Assembly (NCBI RefSeq): GCF_045679555.1
Contig: NC_092090.1
Coordinates: 29,849,702-29,913,701, forward strand
Direction of reading: 5' to 3'
Origin: Salvelinus alpinus
Lineage: Eukaryota; Chordata; Actinopteri; Salmoniformes; Salmonidae
DNA: 64,000 nucleotides
Part shown: piece after piece, positions 49,129-59,500 of the stretch
How positions within the stretch are numbered: the stretch's first letter is position 1
Layout: every line of letters begins with the position of its first letter
The notes under the pieces: model-generated
The model's database searches: none
What the model was told of the DNA's origin: nothing
What the model saw: the letters and a program-made list of their open reading frames with translations, nothing else
Program-made: the position numbers and the translations under genes

Positions 49129-52100
49129 GTAAGGCAGCTTATCACTGATCCGTTCTGATGTTGATGTGCGGCTCGGCTTTGATGCTTGGAAGATAATTCC
49201 ATATTTTGCGTATCGTTCTAGCCATCTGCAAACCTGCCAGCAAAGCTAGATAATGTATAATACGTAACTGCATGTAACTATCGAATACAGCATTTCATAT
49301 GTCTATGCTTTTTACCAATAGCCTACAACTGCAAGTTATTATAGCCTACAATTTTGTTATCATCATCAGGGTGTATGCATATATTTAGTCTAGAAGGTTA
49401 TCCTCTGTGTTCTACTCCTCATTACCCTTGCCAGTTTTATGAACTCCCACACCACTCAAATAAAGTCATTGTAATTTGTCATGTCTTGTTGTTTTTCCTG
49501 TTCTTCATTGTGACCATCTCTCCATAATATATTATACTGTATCTTTCACCCCTATTATATCTGTCAGAGGTGTACTGGGTTCAGTGTTGTGTTCAGTAAA
49601 TTGATTAATCCATCATTCATATCAAACATCTATACTGAGCAATATTCCACTTGCATACCATTGAACGCTGCAGGCTTCTTCCTAGTGTGTTGATCAGTGC
49701 TCTCTGCTCTCATTCCTAGTTGGTCCTGGGTATTATCCTCCCATGATACATCGCCTACAGATGCCAGAGGAGGGCCTCGGACAGTGGATGGAGGGGAGTC
49801 ATGACTCTGGGCCCCACAGCCCTGAGGTCCTGGCTAAAGTCAAAGGCATGGGCACACTTCAGATCCGAGGAGCCACTAAATCCAATCTGATCAGCCAGGC
49901 CATTCCCATCTACGGATTTGGAATCCTACTCTACATCCTCTTCATCATATTCAAGGTAAGCTGCACAATGTCCACGCTCAGTCAAATGGATAGACAAACT
50001 ATTTAGAAGGGGTGTTATCATACATGCAGGCAGGGATGTAGACTGTATTACAGTTTTTAACAGCATCCATGTAATACCTATACTAGCTAGGAGTCCAGTG
50101 CATCCAGTACATTACAAGGTGTGCATACCATAAATGCATTGCTGTATTCACAGATGACAACTAGGCCTAAAGGAAAAAGTACTAAACTGGTATGCCGATT
50201 TCCTACAATCTCATCTGAAGCTTGGCAGAAGAAGAGGAGTAAGTAGACCGCATCACATCATTAATAGCCATTGTGAATGACACGATGATGTATATGATGT
50301 GCCTTTTATCTCATAGTGCAGTTGATAAGAGTCCTGACCTCCCTAACACACACACCATTTAGGTTCTACAGTCTGTGATGATTCACCCTGATGAAAGACT
50401 AATGCAGGATATAGCACACCCTGCGAGGAGAAATGTGTCATCTGACAAATGAGCTCCTCTCTAACAGTCACCTCTTTCATGACTTTGAGGGCTTATTTTC
50501 AATCAACTTCCTCATTGTTTTGATCGTTCCATTTGTCAGGGCCCCTGCAGAATGTATCAGTAGCTCCAATTTAAGCAACTCTGGGATAAGGTAGATTAGG
50601 ATCCTGTCCAATTCACAGGGAGCTTTGTTCCCTGCCTTTGTTAGACCTGGATTAGCAATGAGAAGTAATGTTGTTTCAGCCCAGCAGTGTCTAATACCAA
50701 TTAACTGCATGTATTTTGGATCAGCACTAAGAGGTTTAGCTCCATTCATCAAATGAATGCCAAGGGGGTAGGGGTGGGGGACAATGTGACAGGGACAGCA
50801 TAGAAATCTATTCATGTCCTTCTATGTGTCAATGCCACTCTCACCTTCCATAATTAAGAAACATTGAGTCACAATGGTTGATTCAAATGAATACTGAGTA
50901 TTGGATGTGTAGTACCGAACGGGCAGAGTGAATGTTGAATCTCAAGGCTTTCTGCAACATTGGAAAGCAACTCTAGATACGGTGTGTGCGCGTGCATGCA
51001 TGAGTTTGCTCTTTACATCCCTGACTGCCATGTTTCCCTCCCAGCAGATGATGAACTGACCCAGCTTCAGGAGAAGCTGCTGGAGACAGAGAGGGTGATG
51101 GAGAGGATCGTCTCCAGAAGGAGCAGCACTCCTGACAGGTAAACGGCCCATAGTTCCATTTACACACCACTTCTCACAGCCCAGATCTAAGAAAAGCCAA
51201 AGAAATTACTCAATTTCAGGGATAAATCAGGGTGGACGCCACATAAAAATGAAAGGGCATATTCTTTGATTAACTCTCCCATATTCAGGTATTCCTTTGC
51301 TCATGTGCCATTTCATTTTTTTTGTCCGGATCCAACCGTTAAAACATGACAATCTTTATTGGTTCGCATCCTTACCCACCATGCAAGTGTATATTTTGTA
51401 CTTCATGAAGATTGTACTTCATTGTAGATTTGATGCAACTTGAAGGAAAGCATGTACATTTAAAAGCCTCCTGTTTAACACAGAGATTGGGGCCACCATC
51501 CATGGAAGGTGAATTTTCGATCTCCAATAACAGATAACAATATTCACTCTGATCTTTCTTAATAAAGGGGTATATTAGATCAATAACATGCAATTAGTGT
51601 CTCTCTTCATTTTCATCCAATACTGGAGTAGATTTCCAATACTTTGAGACATATCTCCTTTCAGGACAAATCTCAGCTATTAACTTCTCTCTATTACTAA
51701 TTTCTGCATGCCATTTTTCACCTCTTCACAATAACTTTTTAATATTGCTCATCCTAGAGGCAGTGTTTAGCTATTCCATTAAAATGTGTTTGACATACCA
51801 TTTGTAATCTGTGAAAGTGTTGCAGGAAGGCATAAAATGTTATCATGAGCAAAGTGGAAATGAATAATCTCCAGGCTATAGATAACGATTGATCAGAATG
51901 AAAGCACTGTGGTATGAATGGGAGAAGGACCGCATTGGTATTAATTGAGGCCCCTTTTCTTTCCCCTCTCTGCTGCTCTCTGGTGGCGTGCAGCAGGACT
52001 AGCAGCAAGGTTAGAAGAGCATCCAAGCAGGAGGAGAAGTTACTGCGGAAGCTGAGTAAGATCAGCCGGGTGATGCAGGAGGTACGACTGATGGAGGGGG

Positions 52101-53043
52101 CCACACCTGAGATGGAGGCTGAGATGGTGCCCTACACAGCTGACTGGGAGGGTAGGTTAACAACACAGCAGGTAGGCTACTCTCGGTCACTCACCACACA
52201 GAAAATAATATTCACATGAGGCTTTGAGTATTATTTACTGTACTTCTGTAGAACTATGACATAGGTTAAGTGGAAAAGGTAAGTAAGACTGTCTGAGACA
52301 GTTGATATTATGATTGTCCCCTCTGGTAGAGTGTCCCTGTCATTCCATGTTTGTCTCTCTCGCCAGGCTACCCTGAGGAGACCTACCCCCAGTATGAGGA
52401 GCCCGGTGGCAGACGCAGCGGCAGTTATGACCCCATCAGCATCCTGGAGGAGCCTGCTGCTGACTCAGAGATACCCACTGCTGAGGCCCTGGCTGAGGAG
52501 GTGGTGGATGAGGAGGAGGATGACGTAGAAGATGATGCGAAGGAAGAGGAGCTGCAGCTCTGCCTGCCCCCACCTCCTGAAGGTTGGAAGGAAGAAAAGG
52601 GTAGTAGTCCCAGCAGAGTAAAAAAGCAAATCAGATTCAGCGACCACAAAGATGTGTTTCACTACCCTAAGCAGGATACGGTCTACGAATATAGGTATGA
52701 AGAGGTGAAAGAGGAGAGGGAAGAAGAGGATGAGGAGGAAGAGGAGGAGGAAGTTGAAGAAGAGGAGGAGGAAGTTGAAGAAGAGAAGGAAGAAGAGGAG
52801 CAAGTGGATGAGACAGAGGAAGAAGTAGCTGATGAAGAAGACCCACTGATGGAGGCCGAGGCTCTCAGTTTTAGTTGTGACGTCTGTAGCAATCCAGAGG
52901 CAGAAGCAGAAGAAGAGATGGAAGAAGAAGAGTACATTCTACTGTCTCAGTCTGAAGAGACAGACAGCTTCACCCCACCAGATATGGCTGGTGAGCTGGG
53001 GATTGGGAGTTTTCTCAGGATGAGGAACAGGAGAGAGACATAG
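49011..53043 (+). CDS. ric3: ric3, acetylcholine receptor chaperone (complete)
   Basis: Six exons (49011-49128, 49720-49955, 50154-50238, 51048-51138, 51997-52151, 52367-53043) sum to 1362 nt, 453 residues, with all phases compatible. The protein has an N-terminal hydrophobic segment (about residues 10-28, ISCSVLCVSLFLPKMLL), a Pro/Gly-rich luminal loop, a second membrane segment (about 101-117, IPIYGFGILLYILFIIFK, nearly identical to vertebrate RIC3), a coiled coil (about 148-210, DELTQLQEKLLETERVMERI...EKLLRKLSKISRVMQE), the conserved DWEGYPEETYP block, and a long acidic tail ending GSFLRMRNRRET. Family: an ER membrane chaperone promoting folding and assembly of alpha7 nicotinic and 5-HT3 receptors. 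It is longer than human RIC3 (about 370 residues) because of a Glu-rich expansion. The start was chosen at 49011 because the hydrophobic segment follows at once; an in-frame upstream ATG (48918) would start within the MITE. Confidence 0.92.
49720..49955 (+). CDS. ric3: ric3 coding exon 2
   Basis: Acceptor cattcctag|ttgg, donor ttcaag|gtaagc, ends in phase 0. It encodes VGPGYYPPMIHRLQMPEEG..., then the second membrane span SQAIPIYGFGILLYILFIIF, the family's best conserved segment. Confidence 0.93.
50154..50238 (+). CDS. ric3: ric3 coding exon 3
   Basis: Acceptor gtattcacag|atgac, donor agga|gtaagt. It encodes TTRPKGKSTKLVCRFPTISS and SEAWQKKR. The KGKST part resembles the basic stretch after the second span in other RIC3 proteins. 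Identity is weak but the phase (0 to 1) is exactly what the neighbours require. Confidence 0.72.
51048..51138 (+). CDS. ric3: ric3 coding exon 4 (coiled coil, NAGNAG acceptor)
   Basis: Encodes DELTQLQEKLLETERVMERI and the following SRRSSTPD. The acceptor reads ctcccagcag|atgatg, so splicing could start at 51045 (adds one residue: TDDEL) or 51048 (NDEL); both keep frame. Donor gacag|gtaaac, phase 2. Confidence 0.88.
51997..52151 (+). CDS. ric3: ric3 coding exon 5 (second coiled-coil part, NAGNAG acceptor)
   Basis: Encodes RTSSKVRRASKQEEKLLRKL, SKISRVMQEVRLMEG, then MVPYTADWE. The acceptor gtgcagcag|g is again a tandem NAG: 51994 would add a Ser. The EKLLRKLSKISRVM stretch matches the HQLREITRVMKEG region of mammalian RIC3. 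Confidence 0.9.
52367..53043 (+). CDS. ric3: ric3 terminal coding exon 6 (acidic tail)
   Basis: Acceptor ctctcgccag|gcta continues DWE-G-YPEETYPQYEEPGG. It then holds an acidic region, a KKQIRFSDHKDVF motif, and a run dominated by Glu (GAG/GAA/GAT repeats, 52700-52860). It ends GELGIGSFLRMRNRRET-stop (TAG 53041-53043). The C-terminal SFLRMRN resembles SMLRKRN of human RIC3, confirming the end. Confidence 0.92.
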
Positions 53044-53570
53044 TGGTCAGAGTCAATAAGGAAACTAGCTCATCCTAAACTAGCCTCCCTAGCCCTTTGA
53101 CCTTACTGAATGTTTTGAATATTCCCAAGAATGTACCTCTCCTTATGCAAATCCCCGTTTTCTATCCTGTCTCCTTGCGTCCCAAGACAAGATGCTGCTC
53201 ACTGGGTGAATTGTGTGATCCTATCTAGACTACCTAATACCCTAATATTCATGCTGCTTTAAAGAAAACCATTTACCTACAATTCACCATGTCCTTTGAT
53301 GACAGACATCAAACTATCTGACTCCAACCTTATTCCAATATGGCAGTCAAGCATTGTAGAGACCCTGGTATCCTCTGGGATAGATTGTAAACAGAGAGAG
53401 CAGGGACCCACATGAATAATCTACCTCTGTTTACTAATTTAAAGTCCAGCTTTTGTATCTCAAATTTATTAAAAGTGGACATTCTATTAAAAGGTAATAT
53501 AAAAATTCAAACCAGCAACTATTAAGCCCAGAATGTATCCGTAATAAAAAATGAATTGTCCATGAGTTGG
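53044..53570 (+). other. ric3: ric3 3' UTR, tentative
   Basis: Candidate polyadenylation hexamers: ATTAAA at 53467-53472 and AATAAA at 53543-53548. The UTR would be about 450-530 nt. The end is not proven. Confidence 0.5.
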
Positions 53571-54119
53571 ATCTGAGTCTCCTGTTTTCCTGTTGAATAC
53601 ACTGTACTACCATACCACTGTCCTCGGACACTGTCCTTCTATGACCATATCATCACTTCATACACATCTCAGGGGTTCAGTCAGAGTGCTGTGGGTGCAT
53701 GTGACTTGTTTGACTAATGACAGGTTTGACTCATTGGAGTTTTATTTTTTTCATAATCAGAACTGTGTTTACAAACACTGTATATTGAACAATGTACACA
53801 TTTTACATTACATTGAACCAATACTATACACACTCATAGAATGAAAGGGCCTTGTTTCTTGGACACAAAGAAACTTGATATGAAAAGCACAGTATTTTTG
53901 TCTGCAAGGATCTCAGCAGTTTGCCTAATAATTCATAAGAGTTAGAACACATTACTAAGAAACAGGAATATCATGGTTGATTAAAGTAGACCCTTTTTCA
54001 TAACTTGCATTGAGCTGCCTCATCAGAGATTGTTGTTTGCCTTCATTTTACACTTAATATCCATAAAATATAAAATAGTTTCATATATTTTGTGAAAGCG
54101 TTTTGCCTCTCAAGAAATG
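53571..54119. other. convergent ric3/tub spacer
   Basis: No gene seen; AT-rich unique sequence without recognised repeats. Confidence 0.6.
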
Positions 54120-54284
54120 TAGACAGTGGCCAGGTGGTTATGCCGTAGCCTCAAGCACATTTCTACATTATCAGCATAGGTTTGAATCCAGCCTACTGCC
54201 CTTTGACACAACCTCTCTATCTTTCCCCACTGTCATCCTCTCTTTCTATCTGTTCAATAAAGTCAGAGGTTTTATTTTTAAGAA
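54120..54284 (+). repeat. tRNA-derived SINE
   Basis: A-box-like TGGCCAGGTGG (54127-54137) and B-box-like GGTTTGAATCC (54179-54189) with tRNA-like spacing, followed by a C/T-rich body and a ttcaataaagtcagag tail. It resembles Ser/Leu-type tRNA heads. Not a functional tRNA: acceptor-stem pairing is not evident. Confidence 0.65.
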
Positions 54285-54430
54285 GTGACTAAAGATAATT
54301 ATTGAATAACTAAAAATATGGAGAATAAAAATCCTCTGGAATGCCAGATTCATAGAGAATGATATCAATATAGGATAACATGAGAGATTAGTATGTGTGA
54401 TAATACACGTAGGCCTGCTACTATCCTTGC
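54285..54430. repeat. 145 bp duplicated segment, copy 1
   Basis: About 85-90 percent identical by eye to 56748-56889, sharing for example aggataacatgagagattag and taaaaatatggagaataaaa. Direct orientation. Family unknown. Confidence 0.85.
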
Positions 54431-55171
54431 CATATCTGAGGGGTTTGGTTTCTGATAACGTATGAACTGATAACCTTCATCTGATAATGTCAGATGAAGA
54501 TATGAGTGCATCTGCAAACCAAAATCCCCATGGTCTTGTGCCAATACAAGATTCTGTACATTATATTTCTGAATATAATTTGTTAAGATTCCTGGGGACA
54601 AATTAGTAAATTATATTTTATTCAGGGAGTTGAGAATTTACAGTAGGGGCATATAAAAAAACCTGACTTTAGTGACTTCATAATCTGAAAATTACATAAT
54701 CAGATATAACCAAATAGAAAAGGGACCAAATCCCGTCACCTCAATAAGTGTTTTTCTAGTAGAGGGTGGGAGATGAAGCAGGCAGAACAAAGAAGGCGCA
54801 GACAGGTCAGGTGCATTACAAAGTCCCGTCTCAGAGAGAGAAGAACATCTGATAAAGCATAAAATGTGATTTTTTTTCTCCAAAGGCACAATATGTACAG
54901 CTATTTCACATACACTGTAAACATCGTTAAAGTGCACCATCCTATACATTCTCATACTTGATCGTGTGATATGATGTTTTACAAGATGCACAGGCTGTGT
55001 GTCATGCCCTTGACTTGACCTGGTCTGTTCATGTCCAATTGATTAACTATCTGTTTTTATCCTCTGTGTAGGTATGACAGATATTCCCTTCAATCAAGTT
55101 GTGTGCTTCAGGCTCAAAAACAAAGATTCAATGAGTGTAAACTAAGGATATTGACACACTTAAGAACAACA

Positions 55172-55688
55172 TACAGGTAACTGCCAGAATAAAGAAAACA
55201 CTTGAGTATATTAGGGATACAAAGTATATTGAAATCAGGTGCTTCCACACAGGTTTGGTTCCTCAGTTAATTAAGCAATTAACATACCATCATTCTTAGG
55301 GTCATGTATAAAATGCCCAGTTACCCATTATTTTGGCTACCATGGCTAGAAGAAGAGATCTCAGTTTATCTGAAAGAGGGGTCTCAAAGGAGCATAGTGG
55401 GTTTAAAAGGGTGTATGTCTCAGTCAACCAGATCTCAACCCAATTGAACACTTATGGGAGATTCTGGAGAACGCGCCTGAGACAGAGAGCGTTTTCTACC
55501 ACCATAAACAAAACATAAAATTATGGAATGTCTCGTGGAAGAATGGTGTCGCATCCCTCCAATATAGTTCCAGATACTTGTAGAATCTATATCAAGGTGG
55601 TTTGAAGCTGTTCTGGCAGCTCGTGGTGATCCAACCCCTTATTAAGACGCTTTATGTTGGTGTTTCCTTTATTTTGGCAGTTACCTGT
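55172..55688 (+). mobile_element. miniature Tc1-like element (internally deleted)
   Basis: Ends caggtaactgccagaataaa (55174) and ttattttggcagttacctg (to about 55687) are inverted repeats. A 5' piece encodes MARRRDLSLSERG (transposase N-terminus, 55342 on) and a 3' piece encodes the extreme C-terminal region; the catalytic core is mostly deleted, leaving about 0.5 kb. Confidence 0.8.
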
Positions 55689-56427
55689 GTCATGGATATG
55701 TATAAATACATAAATAACAATATAAACACATACATGGATGTGAATTATGTTATGTGATGTTCAAATGAGTAATATTAGTGACAGTTATGAAGTTAAAGTG
55801 TTATTTGTTAGAAGCTTTATCTTTTGAATTACGTTTTCAATCTTGAATGGGTTCTAATTTGTAACCCAATGGTTTCCAGTCCAATATTGAATAAGTTAAA
55901 GGTGGCATGTTAATTACTACGATGAAACTCCTTCAACATGAAGATGAACAGTTGTTCGTTTTTTTGTTGTTGAAATAAATGTTATTCATTGAAAAGTAAT
56001 TAATGATTAAATAAATGTTAGAATTCCACAACGGATACATAAAGTAACAGGATTCATTGTTACATATTTAATTTAAAACATGATCTATTAAAATGAGCCT
56101 TAAGATGCAAGAGTGGATTAGTCTTTGTGCTTGTCCTGTCCACTGATTGACATATCCTTATCCAGAATAGAGACTGGAAAGGTTCCTAAGGAGCACCAGA
56201 ACACATACACACACTCACAGACACACTTGCAGACAGTTTGTGCCGCCACACCATCCTCGGCTTAAGCAAATTCCAGGGGGGATTCTTGGACAGTGTTGGG
56301 TCCCCATGGTGACCCGGGATTAACTGTAGCCCTTGGTGAGGGGACTGATGGACTAATGGAGGCCCATGAGTAGGCCTTCAGTTAGGGGCAGGTAGCTTCT
56401 CAGGAGGGAAAGGAGAGAGGATGGCTG
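55689..56427 (-). other. tub: tub 3' UTR and flank
   Basis: Downstream of the tub stop on the minus strand. An ATTAAA hexamer on the minus strand at 56067-56072 gives a possible 3' UTR of about 360 nt. Nothing else is recognised. Confidence 0.4.
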
Positions 56428-56561
56428 CTACTCACAGGCCAGCTTGCTGTCAAAGCTGGAGAGAGCAATGGCGAAGGCTTGGAGGGCACACATAGGGTAG
56501 TTATAGTCCATGGTGAATACATCCTCCGCAACCCGCCCAAACTGCATCACAATGTAGTCCG
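56428..56561 (-). CDS. tub: tub terminal coding exon
   Basis: Completes Pro then [20 protein letters not shown] and [27 protein letters not shown] (TAG, 56430-56428). This holds the hydrophobic central helix that plugs the tubby barrel. Confidence 0.97.
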
Positions 56562-59500
56562 CTAAAGGGGTTAGGAAGAAACAGAAAACAAAGAAGTGAG
56601 AACTTGATAAATGTGGGTTTTTAGTTACATAAAACAATATAAACTATCATTACTCAAACAAAAGTTTATTTGATTTATTTGACGTACACAGATTAGCAGA
56701 TGTTAAAGCAGGTGCAGACCTTAAAACTATCACTTTAAAAGAAGGGAGTGAAAAGATATTTCTTGAATAAGTAAAAATATGGAGAATAAAAACCCTCCGG
56801 TATGCCAGATTCAGAGAATGACATAAATATAGGATAACATGAGAGATTAGTATGTGTGTTAATACACACAGGCCTGCTGCTATCCTTGCACTGTGCTCTG
56901 TACTTTGTCTGCATACCAAATGGCACCCTATTCCCTATATCAGGGATGGACAACTTCGATGGTGGTGGGGGCCACAAAATAGATCCTTTTTACTCTACAC
57001 ATTGCCATTGACTGTAGAAAAAGACTGATCAGAGGGCCTTCAAAAGGGGGGCCACGCCGCCGGTTGCCCATCCCTGCCCTATATAGTGCACCACTTTTTC
57101 ATCTGATTAGGGAATAGGATGCACAAAGTATTTGACATGGAGGCAGTAAGAATCTGGAGAGCTCACGGTCATTGTCGTGGATGATCTGGAAATTCTTGAC
57201 TGAGGCCTGAGTGACTCTGCCGTGGAAGTTGAGAACGTAGGACTGTGTGTCGTCGTTCCACACAGGGGTCTTGTTGTGAAGCTCGATCACGCTTTCTGTG
57301 CTCTTGTTCTGCCACCGCGCCAACAAAGACTCATGGTCCTGAGGTGAAAGGATAAGTCACAGACAGGTGAACCATTACTCAAGGCAACCAACTGAAACCA
57401 CACCACCAGTCCCTAACATAATCTTCCTACATTGAGGAATATTTTTGTTGACTTACATTCCGTGGGCAGATGGCAACTCTCTCATGGTCCATGTTCATTC
57501 CAGGAATGATGACACTCATTTTCCGAGGTCCTTTGAACCCTAAAACATTGGTTTCCTGAAAAACAAGTATAATGGACTTATATTATGGTCCAGTCTGTCA
57601 ACCACAGTATGAGTCCTCGTTGATAATGTATCAGTTCAAAACCGTTGCCATTTAAATGTGAGCACTAGGTGTCCCCATGTTCCAACACTAATGCTCTGTG
57701 CCTTTGCCTACTAACCCCATGATATTGTATGAATTCATCCAGGTTTGCCTCTTATCTTTTATTTGCTATTATTTGTGTCTGACACACCGATGTCTCCCCA
57801 GATGAAGGCACTGTTATTAAGGGGCTACGGGGGCTGGTCCTAATGCCTGAGAGTAGTGCTCTGTGTGCGGTCTCTGGATGGATTTGACCTTGCTTGCCTC
57901 TCCTCTCTTATTTGTGTCTAACACGTCCATGTCTTCCCCAGACTAAGGCAACGTTAATTATCTATGGGCCTGAGAGTAGCTCAATGTTTGCCTGTTTGTA
58001 TCTGGGTAATAGACAACAGGAGGACTCACATAGCAGACAGCTGCCAGCTCCTGCCGCAGGATAGTAGCCTCTAGGCTGGAGGTTGTCTTCCCAGGGTTCT
58101 GTCCACTGTCATACACTGTAAACTTGGTCCCCATGAGGTTGGACCTGTAGAGAAGAGAAAACAAACTGAGGATTACGGAGGGACTGGGAGAGTATGCCAT
58201 ACTAAAGGGACAAGGAGCCATTGAGACAGATGAAGGCAGTGGCCATTATCCCTAATCAGCCACCTCCTGGAGCCTATCCTACCATCAGACTCAATGAGCA
58301 GGAAAAAGGCTCTGCTAATCAACCTTAAGAAAACAATACATTTGTATCCAGGCCATGATGCGCAATCAATGTAAATGGTTTACATCATCATCATTGTCTT
58401 TAATGACTCAGCCGTTTACCAGTCATTCAAAAGTCACCATCTCATTATTTCAAATTACAATTAGTATTTATCATATCTTACAGTACATGCTATCATGGTA
58501 TTTATACTATTGCCATTGAATTTATGACTTAAAACAGCATTATTTAGTTATTAGCTGTCAAAATAAATAATTGTATGGCTATAAACAGTTGGAGAGGGTT
58601 AGATGAGATGTCTGCACAGCTAGGTTGAATAATGGCTCATATCTCTGTTAATCCCTTTACCTCAATCACAACTGGAGCCCCTAATGGCGGATTGGACGGC
58701 TCTTAAAGGTCAATTGAAAAGTCAGGAGCTCATTTGTGCGGCTTGTCCATGACTCTCACAAGTGGCAGGTGAAAGGTCAGCTGCTCATCTCAATCCAGCT
58801 CTCCATCAGTCAAGTGTTACTGTGATGATAGAGGCGTGAGGAGCGAGAGGGACAAGAGGCGTGGAGGGGAGCGTAGCCTATCGACCAGCAGAAGCAGCCA
58901 GTACACCAGATTAATGAAGAGCGTGGCCAGGCCATGTTTGATTAGACTACCTGGGGGGCTCTCTCTGTGGAGCCACTGTGCTGTGGCAGAGCTGATGCTA
59001 TCTCTAAGGAGCGCTGATGTCACTGCCTGCCTGGAAATCAAAGCCTGGAGCCCCGGCACTATTCTATACTAACGCAGACAGTGAGCAGGCCCAGACAATA
59101 TGTGACTGGTTACAGGATCGGGGGCATTTGAGGCTAGTTCCTACTTCACAGCAGGGCCGTTTTAAAACATTTGTTGAGTTTTTGTGTACAAATGCCTTCT
59201 TGAACATGTGAACTTTCATGTGCCTTAATCACAAACTTGTACAGGATCCGTAAATATGAATAAAAATGTTTGATTATGGAGAAAGCCCTGAGCTATATTG
59301 AATTTGTTCTTAACTGACTTGCCTAGTTAAATAAAGGTTAAATAAAAAAATAAGAATGACAGGATCCGTCCTTGCTAGTCATGATTGGTTGAGATAATGG
59401 AGGGTCAACCATGCTGACGGTTGCTGGCCATGAGTTTACATGTGAATTCTGTGAAAAGAGATGGGTGGGGCTAATTCTTAAGAGCGTGTGAACGATCCTG

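Larger units (their letters stand above)
56562..57166 (-). other. tub: tub last intron
   Basis: About 600 bp. Contains copy 2 of the 145 bp duplicated segment (56748-56889) and a hAT-type MITE (56941-57076). Confidence 0.9.

Noticed and set aside
53683-53844. Possible extra ric3 exon downstream of the stop
   Set aside because: The C-terminal SFLRMRN ending matches the family, so the CDS is complete at 53043.
54120-54200. Functional tRNA gene
   Set aside because: A and B boxes are present but no acceptor-stem pairing or intact cloverleaf; it continues into a SINE body.
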